A DNA stretch of 64,000 nucleotides from Kappaphycus alvarezii. Lineage: Eukaryota; Rhodophyta; Florideophyceae; Gigartinales; Solieriaceae. Shown here piece after piece: positions 20,731 to 34,439 of this stretch. Numbering within the stretch: position 1 is the stretch's first letter; each line of letters begins with the position of its first letter. A program made the position numbers and the translations under genes. The stretch is from the NCBI GenBank assembly GCA_002205965.3, contig NADL03000600.1:62001-126000 (forward strand), written 5' to 3'. The notes under the pieces are model-generated. The model was not told where the DNA came from. It ran no database searches and saw only the letters and a list, made by a program, of their open reading frames with translations.

Positions 20731-23700
20731 GAGGTGATGACCCTGGCGATGAATCATCTAGTGAGTCGAACCAAGGCAAGGAAATTGGGTTCGCACTTCC
20801 TGATGATGAATCAGACGAGGAGAGTACGGGAGAGGTCAGCATCGACGAGGAGGCTGATGGCAAATTTGTGGACCAATTTGATATTTGCTATCATGGAGAT
20901 ACGGAAACCTCCAATGAGAAGGATACAAGCGTCGAGATCATGGAAGGGTTCCCTGAGATTCCCGTCAATGCCTTTTCACCACGCGCAAAGCCCGATGAGT
21001 TTCATGGCGCATGTATGGATACTGGAGCGCCCACATCCCTTTGTGGATTGAAACAAGCCAAGGCTTATGCAGCCTTCTCTGGCTTTAAGTTAAGGCTAAA
21101 AGGGTGTAATCGAGCGTTCAAGTTTGGGGGATCAAGGACGGGGAGTGTAGGCACGATCGTTGTTCGTCCGCCAGTGCCTGGGCATGCATTCGTCGAGACA
21201 AAAGTGGACGTTGTCAAGCCCAATATTCCTCTCCTTATGGGCCTGGACGCAATATACAATGCAGGAATATACGTTAACTACGTACAGAACTTGCTTGTTC
21301 ATGATAAGGCTGGCTGGACTCTATCCCTAGAAAGGAAAATGGGCCATCTGTACTACACCTGGGAGAAAGAGATATTGTTCACGATCGGCGAGCTGCAGCG
21401 TATGCATTTCGGCTTTTACCACCTTTCTACAGAAAAATTATTCAACCTCATAAAACGTGCAAAGCTAGGAGATCCAAACGAGGAGACTAAAAGGATGTTG
21501 GAGAAAGTTGCAACACAGTGCAAAACATGCCAATACCACGCAACGAGGCCGCTACGTTTCTCTGCAACAATCCCGGTAGTCCTCACTTTCAATCGCAAGG
21601 TTATTGTTGATCTAATGTGGATAATAGAGAAGCCGTTGTTACATGTCATGGACAAAGATGCACACTATTCATTCGCAAGGTTCCTGCCGGGCGAATCTAC
21701 AGATGAAGTTTGGGAAACATTCATGCTTTGTTGGGTCTATACGTACATGGGTTTCCCCGATGTAATCAAGGCAGATTCTGATTCGGTCTTCACTTCTAAG
21801 AAGTGGAACAAACTTGCTAATAATGCCGGTGTCTCGGTGGAGATATCGCCAGTCGAGAGCTCGAACTCGATGGGGGTTAGTGAGCGGTACCATGATCCGC
21901 TAAGGCGAATATTCCACAAGATCCTTCGTGATCATCCCGGATATAGCAAAGAGCTGATCTTGTCCTTGGCGAACAAGGCTATGAATGACAAATGTGGCCC
22001 AGAGGGCTTGGTTCTAAGTTTATTGGTGTTTGGTTTGATTCCGCGAGTGCCGTCTGGCTCAATCGGCTTACCGAACCAAGAAGAGCGTATTAATATGCTC
22101 CAGACTGCACGCCAGTAAATGGAGTCAATCGTGGCCAAGCTGAGACTTAGAACAGTGCTTAAGAAGAGGGCACCAAGCGGAGCATATGCGATTCTCAAAG
22201 AGGTTGATCCAGTTCTCGGTTGGCGCAAACGAAAGAAATACTCAAGGTGGACGGGGCCATATGAAGTGATCAAGATAGAAGGTAAAGTAGTCACGATATC
22301 AAACGACAGAGGCGAACTGCAGGAGTTCAACGCATCGAGCGTCAAACTGTACACCACCGCTGACGAGGACCTACACGAGCACACCGATGGGCAGATAGCA
22401 AACGAAGGTTACCCTCACCCTCACGAGGACAGCGAAAGCGAAAGCGAGGATGAGTATGACGACCATTTGTCTGATCCCGATTATGTTTACGACACGTCTG
22501 ATGGGGATTTCTATTGTGACTATGATTCAGGCATCGAACAGTACATTTATCTCACCGAAGTACTGCCAATCGGAGATGGACGCGGGCGAGAAGAGCGTTT
22601 CGATCAAGCGCGCCGTAAGGAGGTCGAGGGTCTGGAAAGAATGGGAACCTGGATGAAGGTTAAGGTGGACAGTCTGCCTGAAGATGCTACCGTACTGGGC
22701 ACGAGGTTCGCACTAGCACTGGAGAATGTCGGGACGCCACAAGAAAGGGCCAAAGCGAGACTCGTGGTTCAGGGGCATACGGACCGTGAGAAGTACAACG
22801 TGGTACAAGACTCAACGACCCTTCATCAACGTTCGATTCGACTCATCGTGTCAATGGCCGCCATGCACAGTTTCAATTTGTGGACGCATGACATAACGCA
22901 AGCGTACTTGCAATCAGACAGCCCATTGAAACAAGACGTGTATTTGCGCCCTCCATCAGAGCTAAAGATGGCAAAGGACCTGTGCCTCAAGCTGGTAAAG
23001 CCACTCTAAAGGCTAGCAGAAAGCGGCGACTACTGGAGTTCAATGAACTAGAATTATCACCGCGTCTATTTGGGCATGCGTCAGACTTGCCGCGATTTTA
23101 GACTGTATTATCTTCGCACCGGAGGGGCACTAATCGGACTATCGGGTATCGTGATTGACGATACGTTGCAGTGCGGCAACTCGCAGTTTTGGCAAGAGAC
23201 CAGTCGCACCATGAAACGCTTCCAGAGCACAGAGCGCATATTGGATAATGTGAAATTCTCGGATATCAACTTGGACACGAAAGGCGAAGGGTACTACTTG
23301 CATCAGATGGACTATTAAAATAAGCTAAAGTTGTAACCAGATGACGCTACATTCCGCAATTTTCGCTCCACAAGGGCACGCCTTTCATGGCTTTGCAATA
23401 CGAGACCAGACATCAGTTGCTCTGTGGCCAAGCTAGCGCAAGTGAGGTAGGGCGACTTCTGTCTGGAAAGTGTGAAATCCGCAAATAAAGTCATACGACA
23501 CGTAATGAAGAACATGCAACTGGGTATCGATATCCCGAAGCTGGATATGGAGTCAGAATCCATCGCTGTATACATCGACGCCTCACTCGCTAACAATGCC
23601 GACTTGTCGAGTCAGATCGGATACGTCATCATTCTTACAAGCACGGAGTCGCAAATTTGATCGAGTACAGAAGTAAGAAGTGCCAAAGAGTCACTCATTC

Positions 23701-24040
23701 TTCATTAGCAGGGTAAATAATGGCGTTCCCAGCAGGCTTTGACGCAGGGTTTGTCATCAAAAATGACATAGAAGACATCAAGAAGCACCGTTGTCCACTG
23801 TAAATGATGACGGATAGCAAGGGGCTGTTCGACATGGTGACACGCAATGCGTATTCTGCAGAGCGCAGGCTAATGATAGACATATCAGCTATTAGGTAGT
23901 CGTATCAGAAGCACGAGATAGACGGGATAGCGCACGCTCAGGGATCGTAGAACGCGGCTGATTCGATGACGAAGATAACGCAGAGCGCTACGCTGTTGGA
24001 AATTATGGCTGGACGAACAACGGTGCAAGCGACGCAGTAA
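20727..24040 (+). pseudogene. pol: copia pol: protease, integrase, reverse transcriptase, RNase H; multiply broken
   Basis: The protease has a conserved DTGA (Asp codon at 21018-21020). A GAG-pre-integrase/HHCC region follows (MHFGFYH, then CKTCQYH). The integrase core has D in IVDLMW, D in IKADSD and E in VSERYHD; the last two are separated by exactly 35 residues. Before RT there is an acidic linker (22420-22520). RT motifs include ARLVVQGH, ITQAYLQSD and DVYLRPP. The catalytic box reads VIDD (23151-23162) where YVDD is expected. RNase H carries TDSKGLFDMV and NAADSMTK and ends at the TAA at 24038. In-frame stops lie at 22116, 23007, 23049, 23316, 23334, 23448, 23714, 23801, 23897 and 23948. 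A frame change lies near 23655, after which the RNase H frame continues. The integrase core keeps its three acidic residues; RT and RNase H are inactive. Confidence 0.92.
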
Positions 24041-24438
24041 GTGACAAGGAAAGAGGAGTAGGCTGGATTCGATTGGCGATCATGTTCAGTTGGGAAGTCA
24101 AGGGTAGAAGACGGACGCCCGGTGCGTAAGCTGGTATTCGTGCACGGGATGCGATGACGGCGTATCTCGGAACCGCAAGGATGAAAATTCGCGCTACCAC
24201 TAGCCGAAACTCGAGTGCCGGCAATCGTTCAAAGTTGTTTTGTTTTTTTTTTGTTGTTTTCGCTGCTGATGTTCGAACGCTTCGGAGTTGGCTATAAGGA
24301 ATCGGTGGCCAAGCACAAGAGCGTCGTAAGTTAGATTTTGTATCTTTTGTTTGTGTGTTTCTCAAATAAGATGATGGGCAGACGCCTCGGAACATTCTAG
24401 AAACTGGAACCGATCTCGGACATGAAAAAAATGGTCTC

Positions 24439-25066
24439 TGTCGTTGAGACGTGCCACATCTTTAATTGTGTGTACACACGCGTGGACAGTCCTATGTCAA
24501 CAGAGTTGTCAACAAGTACATTGCTGGAGTACAGTACTTCCCACTTAACATCTTAAGTATAGAACGAACCCGGTGATGACACTACGTTCAGAAGGCATGA
24601 CACTCGATCGATTTGCACGCCTTCAGTGTAACAGCGAGAGAGGTGTTCGTGGTGTTGCAACGGGCGTGAGGATGGCGACGGTAGCGAATTGTTGTTTTGT
24701 GGGAATTCAGGAAGGTATGGAGACAAGAATGAAAGTCTGCACTAAGCGGGAAGTTGGAACTAGAGGACGAACGGGCGGACAGTTCAGAGTCGCGATACGT
24801 ATAGACTAATCTGCGAGCGCGTCGTGGACGAAGGAGGCAAGCGTTTTCTTTGAAATGTTCTGTTCTTGGTGCATTCAGTAAACTACTGGGGTGCGCTGCG
24901 AACTGGGCACACACGCCAGCTATCATAAACTATGAACTCGGTTATACTGTTCCCTATCTTTCTATCTACTGTTTGTGGCGACTATGTTTTGCGGATTCTA
25001 AGACGATGCTCGCGTCGCAGGCTTGCAGCTGTGCAATGAAGTTGTCTTAGTTTTAGTCTAACAACA
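24439..25066 (+). repeat. 3' LTR (628 bp)
   Basis: Matches the 5' LTR at all but three positions, including one extra T in CTACTGTTTGTGG. Bases 24041-24438, between the end of pol and this LTR, are non-coding and include a T-rich run near 24240-24260. Confidence 0.95.
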
Positions 25067-28000
25067 ATGGGCATATTGGTGCATACTTTAAACCGAACTA
25101 TTTTTCTAAAAATTATGTGCAGTAAATCAGATATTGTAAGAAGAAAAGTCAAAATAAGGCCTAGTATTATATGGTCGTTAAAGTATGTAAACAGCATTAA
25201 AATTAGAGCTATGATACCATCAGGAATCGCTACTTTCCGTAATTCCAAACTTCTGACTAGTTTTCGGCGGAAACGTAAACTTCACCAAATCTGCCTATTC
25301 GTGAGTTTTATTACGAAAAATTACTCTACCAAAGAAAATGTGACGGGTTCTCCAACAAAATAAATATTTTTTTATTTTAAAACTTTAGAAGCATCTTTAG
25401 AATTGTTAAGAAGCTTTTTTTAGTATTTGAACTGGCATTAGTACTGGAAAGAACATAGAGGGTAATTTACAGCAAATTAAGAAGACTTATGTTCATATAA
25501 TGGCGATCAGTGATATTTTCTCGAAAAAGTAATTGTCTTATTCAACTTATTTTCAAAATGCGCGTAAAGCTTGAACCATACCTAAATAAGCGCCATACAG
25601 GAGCGACACTCTTTTGGAAACGTTCGGAGTTATTGAGCTACTTAAAAACTATAAGAAATATTAAATAGCCCTGTAAATTTCTTCTAGGGTTAAAATAAAG
25701 AAAAAGACTATAAAACTATATTAAATTGCCGTACTTTACGGTACTTCCTTCGAGTAGAAAAAATCAACTAAGTACTAATGTTATGTCTGCAATATGTTTA
25801 ATTTAGCTACTTCAATACTGAATCTCCTGATATTTTTAGATGGGATAGACGAATACAGAGGATGAAATTGCAGTCAGAATAAATGAATCCTGGGGAGGTA
25901 ACTTCAGACGGTTCAGAGATTATCATAAAACTGGGTATTTCGAAGCGAAAATTTCAAACGGAAAATCCTTCAGGGCGGTTCATAATTTATTAGCGCGTAA
26001 CAGGATAAGAAATATATTATGATATACAAAGTTTCGGGTTTGAAGTAGTGTTTGAAATTTCTTGGTGCAGTAATCTCTCGATAAATTGCGGCTTTGTGTG
26101 CTATGGTGTTGCTTCCAATGAATTAGATTGATTAATTATCAAGTGCAGACGTTTCATATATTTAATTGATCACTTACTGAAAAACTCGCCTATAGTAGCT
26201 TGCCTAGCAGCTGTACTACGTTGCAGTAGTAACGACGATTGTAGGGGAAGAAACGAGGAAGTAAAAGCGACATCTAAGAAATCCACTTACTTAAATTTAA
26301 AGGACACTACATTTATTTTTACGCAGCATGCTCTGAAATTTCCGAAAGAAGGGGCCAATAATTGCAAATTGGCCGAATATTACTTTTCAGTAATTCTTAA
26401 GCACTCCCATACTTCGAAGACTGAAAATGGGGCCATTTATCGAGAGGGGCCATTTACTGAGAGGATCCACTTACCGAACAGTCATTTATCAAGAGACAAC
26501 TGTATCGAGATAATTTGAATAACATGAATTTATTCTGAAAAAATCACTGAGAATTCCAAATATACAGCTTTAATGGTAGAAAATTTAAGCAATTGTATGA
26601 ATAGAACGATCTGAAATCTTTGAAATATTTTTATTCTTTTAAAAAAACATAACTCGAATATTTATTCCTTTTCTTTTCAATGGAACTGGTTTCGAAGGTT
26701 CGAGGCATTCTTCTACAAAGACACTCGACGTTGGCAGTAACTTCTAACGCTGCTTATCTGCTGGCTGGAATCTAGTTGACTTTTTGGTAGACCGTTGCAG
26801 GTGCTAGCATTCGACAGCAATGAATTTTACATTGCTTCTACCATCGGTACATGTATTTAATATGAAATTCAGATTTGCAACGGAAAATGGGTTCGAGACA
26901 ATCCATACATATCAACAAAGATACTCCTTTCCCCCCTTTTCTTTTTTCTGCAAAAAATGAAGAAAACATTCCCCAGAGAAAATTAATGGTTGCATTGAGA
27001 AATAAGTTAGATTTGCACTTTCCGAAGTTAAGAAAGTCCCAAACCATCATTTATAGTGCTATGAGGGGCAAATGATTCCATTCTATTCTTGATAAACTTA
27101 CCCTATAATCAGGTATATGTCACTTCAAATGATGGAGAAAAACTTTATCACGTGGCCGCTCTAAGAAGTGGTAAACTTCTACAAAATTATCCCGAATAAA
27201 TAGCAAGGAAGGAAGGTTGCGTATGAATAAATTTGAGGCTAGATATGAAAATAAGAAAAGTTTCCCGAAAATAATTCTCATATCTAAAAAGACCATCCCT
27301 GGTGATCGGAGTTCGAATAGATATGAAGCCCAAAAGAGATTATAATGTATGGAGAAACTTTGTAGCTCCAATTGGAGCGTCCAATATTTGATGCAAAGTG
27401 TTAAGTAAATACTGAGGAGCTCAATTACTGTTTACTTGGAAGAAAAATTTCAGTCAATCTAAATTTTATCCAAAAAGCCCGAGTTGACCGTGGAAGACTT
27501 GACAATATGACGAAATCTCCAAGAGGAGCACCAAAGATACAAAATGGTAAAAGAATAGGCACATTTTTAATGATTATTTTTATTTAGTACGCTTCAATAT
27601 CTCGAAACCTGACAATATATCAGCTCGAGTAAGAATATTTAAGATATTTATGCGCTCTCTGATTTAAAATATACAGGATCCGATTTTTCAAAAGATAACG
27701 GGAGTAGAAATTGAAGCCTCGGGACAAGAGCAGACAGTTTTAGAGTGAGATAGAGACCTACAATTCATAACACCAGAGTGATTAACAGATTTATTACGGT
27801 ATCATGCAGAAAATAAAAGCCAACAAGAGATAATTCTGAGGGATATGCATTCTATTTTGAAACATCTGTTCGGGTGAAATTTGATTGCAAAAATATTGCA
27901 AAATATGATGTTCATTGTTAGATTTAATGGTGTCAAAGTGTATAGTTCGTTAACTATTTCTTCTGGTATTAAAGTTAAGTTTGAACATATATTTAGAAAG

Positions 28001-31000
28001 TATTAAGAGCTACGATGGCCAATTAAACTGTATACTGAAATTTACAGTACATCTAGGGTTTAATTTAGAAGGTAAAATAAGAAATTACTTGGCTAGGTAA
28101 AGAAAGCCTTATTCAAAGCAACTACAGCGAATGTTCGTTTGCAGAAATATTATTCTGCACAATTTTGAAAATGTCTTGTGTATAATAAGCTCTTTCCCAT
28201 ACCCCCGCCAAAGAGAGAAAAAAATATTGGTTAGGTCAACCGGGAGCATAAAATTCAATAACATTGACTAAGAACTCTCCATTTGCTTCAGTATATACCG
28301 ACAGTAGCAGAATGACTTTATTTCATGTAAAATACACAACTAAGTCAAAAATCCCACAAAAATGTTCAATATGTAGTATTTTTTGAAAATAATTGAAGGA
28401 GCTAGTTGCGGGAATGTTTCAAGAGCTGTAATTGCATTATTTTTTTATTGGAGGATTATTTGATTATAAGCTGGCGTGAACATGGGTAGTAGAGCATTTC
28501 AAAGTTATTAAAATAATAAATACGGATTACATTTTTTGTATGGACGAACAATACCCAAATTTCCCTTCATAAACACGCGAACTAAGTTATATTTCTTGTT
28601 CTGTTCTATTTTGCTTTTCGAAAAGATTTACATCTGGAGATCACCCCCAAATTTCCTTATTCCCCATTTTCAGAGTACGTCAAATTCTCCAGCAAATGGG
28701 AGATAGAGCAGCTTCTTAGTGTTCAATGCAAAAACTGAAGTTTACGGAAGAACATTGGACTCATTTATATACTTTCTGGGTTCTCGTTATCCTTTTGATA
28801 GATTCGATACCATAAAATGCTATTAAAAATTTGAAAAATCCTGATTGGTCAAATATGAATAATTTACGTTGTATTACTCAAATTACTTTTCTCCAATTAT
28901 AGATTAATTGGACGTGGTGACCGTAATTTGAACACCTACAGGGCGAGTTTTTTTCGCGAGAGAGCTCGCATTATAATTGAAACTTGGTCTTTCTTTGTGG
29001 TCAATAAGTCAGAACATCAACAGATATCGTGGAAACTGTAGGTAAATGAATTCAGAGCTTCAGAAACTTCACGCTCGTATTTTATTAGCTAGTGCAAAAA
29101 ATATTTTTTCTTAACACATTACATCAAATTAAAGTATTTGAATATTGGCACAGCAGACTTGAAGATTACTTTCTTCATCACTGCTATGTTCCATGAAGTA
29201 AAAAGAGGTTCAACAGAAACTAGGTATTTTTATCCAAAGCCAGAATGCTTACGCTTATAGAGAAGTTCTTCTACAAAAATGAGGATCACCTTTAGTTAGA
29301 AAAAGCAAATTTCTCCAATTCTTGAGTTGTTGAAATCCAAATGCTTGTTAAATACTTGCGTAGACGATAATTATAACATGAAAGTCAATCAGAACTATTA
29401 TACAGAGAAACTTTTCAGTAATATCTGGAAAAAGTTTCCAATCCTGAGTAAGTTGACGTAAAACAATTATAAGATCATGCAATAGTCATTCAATTCTGAA
29501 TACATTGTATAGAATAAATAAAATGAACGTACAAGGTAAAAATTACGGAATTTAAAGGTAGCATTAGTATAACTTCTCTTTTCATCAACAGGATTCTTTA
29601 TCATAAGACTTCGTCAAGGAAGGAAAGAAATTAATCGCTTCTAAAGTTTATTGTAAAATTTGTGCTCATAATTGATTTAATCCTTTCCTTTTTTCAAGTT
29701 ATGAAGTAAGAATGAAAATGACGCAAAGAAGTTATGAGCTCGGGGTGATAAAAAATTTTCAATCTAGTATATATAATACAAATGTAGTACAAGCCATAGT
29801 ATTTTACATCTTACTCATTACTGAAATCTTCTTTATTCTTTGAAATCACCATTTCTTTCCGCTGATTTTCTGCAGCTAGTTATAAAAACATATAAAATAC
29901 AATCAATGGAAAAATCATTATGTCATCGATTATAAACGAACTATACTAGACTAATTTCATCCACCCAAAAAATTCAGAAACTACCGCAGCCCATTCCAAC
30001 TATTACACAACGGTATAAGTATTATGATATCAAAAAGCATGATGCTAAGAGAACAAGGGAAATGAGGAATTTCTAATATGATCGATACCTGGTTTAGAAT
30101 CTTGCACCTGAAAAGGTCTGAAGGAGCAAAAGATTTCCGTGAGAGGACACTTTTTTCCTGCGATTTGAACTTTGGTGAAACGCGAAAAGTTTTATATAGA
30201 TACCAATGGAAAGTACTGTAAAATACTTTGGAACTTGTGTTTCCAAATACAAAGAATAAATCCTGTTCATATTGTAGGTCGGTAAGACATTCAAAATTTA
30301 AGTAATAAGCATTATAATTAAGATCAAAGACGATTTTTATTATGATAAAACAAAAAATGATTTCATAATTTCGCCAACTTTAATTTTTGACTTTCTCTTC
30401 ACAGAAACTCATGGTTTAATTTTGATTGATTCCAAAAAGCTCTTTAATTTAATAAATGCACTTTCTTTTCATCATATCAGATTTATAAGGATCTTTTAAA
30501 TACAAGTTAAGTATTCAATTCAAGAAAATATATCAAGTTGGTCTATATTTTAAATTTTACTCTGGATTGTTATTCAGAAAGCAAGTAATGTCAGTAATTG
30601 TGATTCGGTACCCCAGACCCATTCTAATCATATGAAAATCTCAAATCTTGAATTTTATCATGTAAAGTAGTGTAATAATGTTTTCTGGGATTTTTTTGTT
30701 TTGAAGTGTTATAGGCGATATAGGTCGGAAAAATTATTCCTAACGTGGAGGTATACAAGGGAATTTAGTTAATCTTGAGCGTCAAAAGGAGATAATTACT
30801 TTCTCCAAGAGAAACCATAGGTTGCACTTCTTGTCAGGTAATATTACTCGAATATTAAAGCCGATTGTAGTTTCAGTGCACGCTTCTGGCTCCACGTACA
30901 TTTTATGTGTACTTTGAAGTTTGTATTACTTGTATAGAAAACTTTTTCTGTGGAATTTTTCTTGGAAGGATAAAAGTCGGCTAGTTTAATAGAAGTCGCT

Positions 31001-34000
31001 ACTTTTATATAGCGCGTGATACGCAGTCAGAGATGTAATGATTATGGATATTTCATATATTTCAAGACTAATCTCGTATATTTTATTTTATCCCTACTTT
31101 ATTTCATCACCGGTAGAGAAAATTTAATATTTAGGAGGCTTTTTTAATCTACTCTACCAATAAATTAGCACTTCTGGGATCAAGATAGGAATAAAATAAG
31201 GAAAATTAAACCTGATAGATGCATACGTACTAAATTAATTGAATGAAAGCTTCATGTTCTTCACTTGCCTTCTGTAAATCTAATCACGGAGTTACAACAA
31301 GCTTCTGGCTCCTTTTTTCTTTCCATGGCTTTGTGAGCCCTTGCTTGTGATGAATATTTTTATCTCTTACACATGTTAATATCGAAACATATAGAAATGA
31401 AGTGGTTCGTGCAGAAAATTTGAAGGACCAAGAAGATTTTAACATCAACTAAGATGAGACTTATTGAATCTGGGAACAGAATTACACAGATTTGTCAAAA
31501 TATCTCCCTGCCTGTTAATGATATTGCAAAAGAGCCGTTCCACCCCTTGAACTGGGCCAAGAATTAGTTTCTTCTATTTAATGACATACACGTGTTCACT
31601 ACCGTAAGAATTCTCGAACGTTAATGGCAACCTCTGCATAAGAATTAAATAGACGGCAAAAAGGGTAGATTATAATTTTACGAGCAAAAAGAATTACGGA
31701 AGAGCTATTCTGCAAGGAAGCATAGGAAATATTTTTCAGAATACAAACTGCGACATAGGTCTTAAGATAATCTCAAGATGATAGTAGTAATAAATTGTAG
31801 TTTTAAGCTATTCCTCTTCGACAAGGGATCTGCTAGCGCGAATTACAGCTGTAAATTTTCACTTTTAGATTTTTTTGTGTACAGCACCAAGACTTCTCTC
31901 AATTACATATAAGATTGACTTTATCGGTAAGCATTCAGCTGCGGGCACCCTTTCACTTAGTTCTGTAACATTAAGAAAGTTTATTATTTTGTAAGCCACT
32001 GTTTTCGGAGCATACGCCGTAAGCAATACTATGTATACCCCTACGTTATTCATTACTTCAATGCTCTTGATACTTGAATCTCTAAAGAACTAGGTTCCAC
32101 TTCATTAATTATTGAGAATTTAAGTACCCTTTGGTATCATCAATAGATTTCTAGAGCCAGTGACCGTTATTGTGGGTGTATCTATCACATCTCAATGACT
32201 CGCAGCATAAAGAAAAATAATTACTAATTGATTTTTTCCAACCACTTAAAATTGTCGCCTTTGGCGAGGGAGCCAAAGGATACACTTTAATAGAAAAAAT
32301 TTCACTATCGTGAGTAAACTGACGACCATTCCTCCTGCTCATCCGGGGTCTACCTGCAAATGGCTCGAAGGTAGTGTTTGGAACGAACCTATCCCCTAGC
32401 CATGTCTTTGAAAATTCGAGACCTGTATTATCAACTTCTTATTGAGCCGCAAAATGTTTTCACTCCTGCTTTAACTCATTTATTTCTTCTACATTCCCTA
32501 ATTATCTCCTTTAATGCAAGAAAACTTATATATACAGAAGCCAGTTCGGTCGTCTGGTAAATTACGTCAATTGAATTCATTCATCTTCCATCCTAGTTGT
32601 AACATTGACTAACCAAAGTCTTTTTTCCAAATTTTGATATTCTATTACGCATCATTGAATGGATTTGGTACGCTACGGACATGTTACCGCCCCATTAAAT
32701 ACGAGCTCCTGTAAACTAAACTATGAACTACAAATATCAAATGTCATTGTATTTCAGTGATTACACTATCATCAATTGAAAATAGAGTCTAAGAGTGAGT
32801 ACTAGAGTCTTAGAGTGAAAAGGGAAAAATGAATCAGTTGAAAGCGCTGAAAGAGCTAATTTTAATACTAGCACCGCAAAATATAGTACAATGAGGTGCC
32901 CCCCATCTTAAAATTTTGTTTTTACTCGAAAAAAAAAATAAATTAAACATAGAATCCATCACAGACTACTATCTGCAAAAATTCATACTGCAAAGCTTCA
33001 AGTAGTTGGAGTATAGAATCGGAACTTAGAACTTTCAGCTCTTTTCAATCATTCGGTCCACATAAAACTTCTACAATTTTAATTAGTAATATTAAGGAAA
33101 GAGAAGAGAGAGAGTTTCCTAGCCGACCCCAAACTATTTGCATCATACCCTTGAAAATATAGATCGCAGTAACTTTAAAAATTGTTGATAAAAGCTCAAG
33201 GGCTTTTCAAGTTCAAATCAGCTATTAATAATCTAGAAATTTTTATATTTAAGTTTACGTAGAGACATGAAACAGACCTCCCCATCTATGCTATTGAAAT
33301 TACTACGTGTACGGGTAGTAAAAATTGCTTAAACTTTATAATATTTTGGAACGCGTCTGTTCAACGCAAAAATACGATCAAAGGTGTACTCTACGACTAT
33401 AAATTTAGGAAAGACATAGTTTGGCGCACTGCAACAAACTCATCAAAGCATAATCTCTCACTTGTTTAAGACTGATGAGGCTTTGCATTAACCAGGAGGT
33501 CAAAGTATCATCTCAGATAAATATCATTATCTCTAAGCACTTACGCCATATTGCAGCCCGAATCCACATTAACACCTTTTGCATAATAAAATTTTTTCCT
33601 TCGATAGCTGGAATTATAGCTTATTCATTTTACTGAGTGCTATTTCAGGGCCTTGAAGGGCCTTTATACCAAACTTTGGTACGAAATCCGGTCAAAGTAT
33701 GAATTAACAGACGTACACCCAGTCTATTCTACTTTTGAGACCCTGCTTTAAAATGCTGGTATTTCCGAAAACTGTAGTTCTGAAAAAAATTTACAAATAT
33801 AAAAAATTCATGCCGAAGCATTAAAAAGCTTCTCTCTTCACGCGCGTCTAATGTCAGCCCCCAAAATTCCGTCTGAGTGTTTCCCCTAAATCTTATACTG
33901 ACGGAGATTTCCGAAGTCAACTTCGAAATATTTAGAATTAGGCTTCGCAAACAAATCGAAGAACAAATACCACTACGGCAAACAATGAGGGCAAAAGGGA

Positions 34001-34439
34001 ACCAGTACCGAGTAACGTGAAAGGTCGTCTTTTAAAGAAAAATTAAACCTAAAATCCGTTTCCGTTTTCTTAAATCCGTTTTCACCATAATATTGAGACA
34101 CAAGCAAATCATGAAAGAATAACACAAAGAATATAGGAAAAGTGAATGTTATTTTATCTAAATATTCTTTAGTTCAAATGAAACTTTGATATTTTATATG
34201 GAAAAAATAGAAGCATCAAATGGTTTCCTGCCGTTTTAGATAAAAATTTACATGCTTTAAGCGTACGGACAAAAATAGAATTTCACTGGAGTTCTGTAAA
34301 AAGTAAAAAATTCCATCCCTAGAGTAGAAAACTTAGACATAAAAATGTAATGTATATCTCTTTAGAAACTAGAAGCTCTCGATTTATTTTAATGCCTAGA
34401 CTCTTATAACTTTTTTTAAAGAGTTGTATTTCACCTTCT
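25067..34439. other. AT-rich gene desert
   Basis: About 9.4 kb with no recognisable coding domain on either strand. The few frames of 60-98 codons (for example 26838-27050, 27120-27371, 31865-32053) have no motifs and low complexity. No large repeats, arrays or RNA genes were seen by eye. Confidence 0.55.

Larger units (their letters stand above)
18384..25066 (+). mobile_element. Ty1/copia LTR retrotransposon, complete but coding-defective
   Basis: Two direct repeats in the TG...CA form (18384-19010 and 24439-25066) flank gag, protease, integrase, reverse transcriptase and RNase H in the copia order, all on the plus strand. The LTRs differ at only three places: two substitutions (near 18676 and 18728) and one extra T in the right copy. 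A short purine-rich run (about 24424-24434) precedes the right LTR and could be the polypurine tract. No obvious match to a known tRNA 3' end follows the left LTR. Flanks are AAGGG on the left and ATGGG on the right, a 5-bp target duplication with one mismatch if real. The coding part carries twelve in-frame stops and two frame changes, so this copy cannot make its own enzymes. Confidence 0.93.

Noticed and set aside
19318-23950. Reassigned stop codons (alternative genetic code) as the cause of the copia stops
   Set aside because: The residues expected at the stops are mixed (Tyr, Gln, Glu), a frame change is also present, and the exonuclease gene and left gene have no internal stops of any type.
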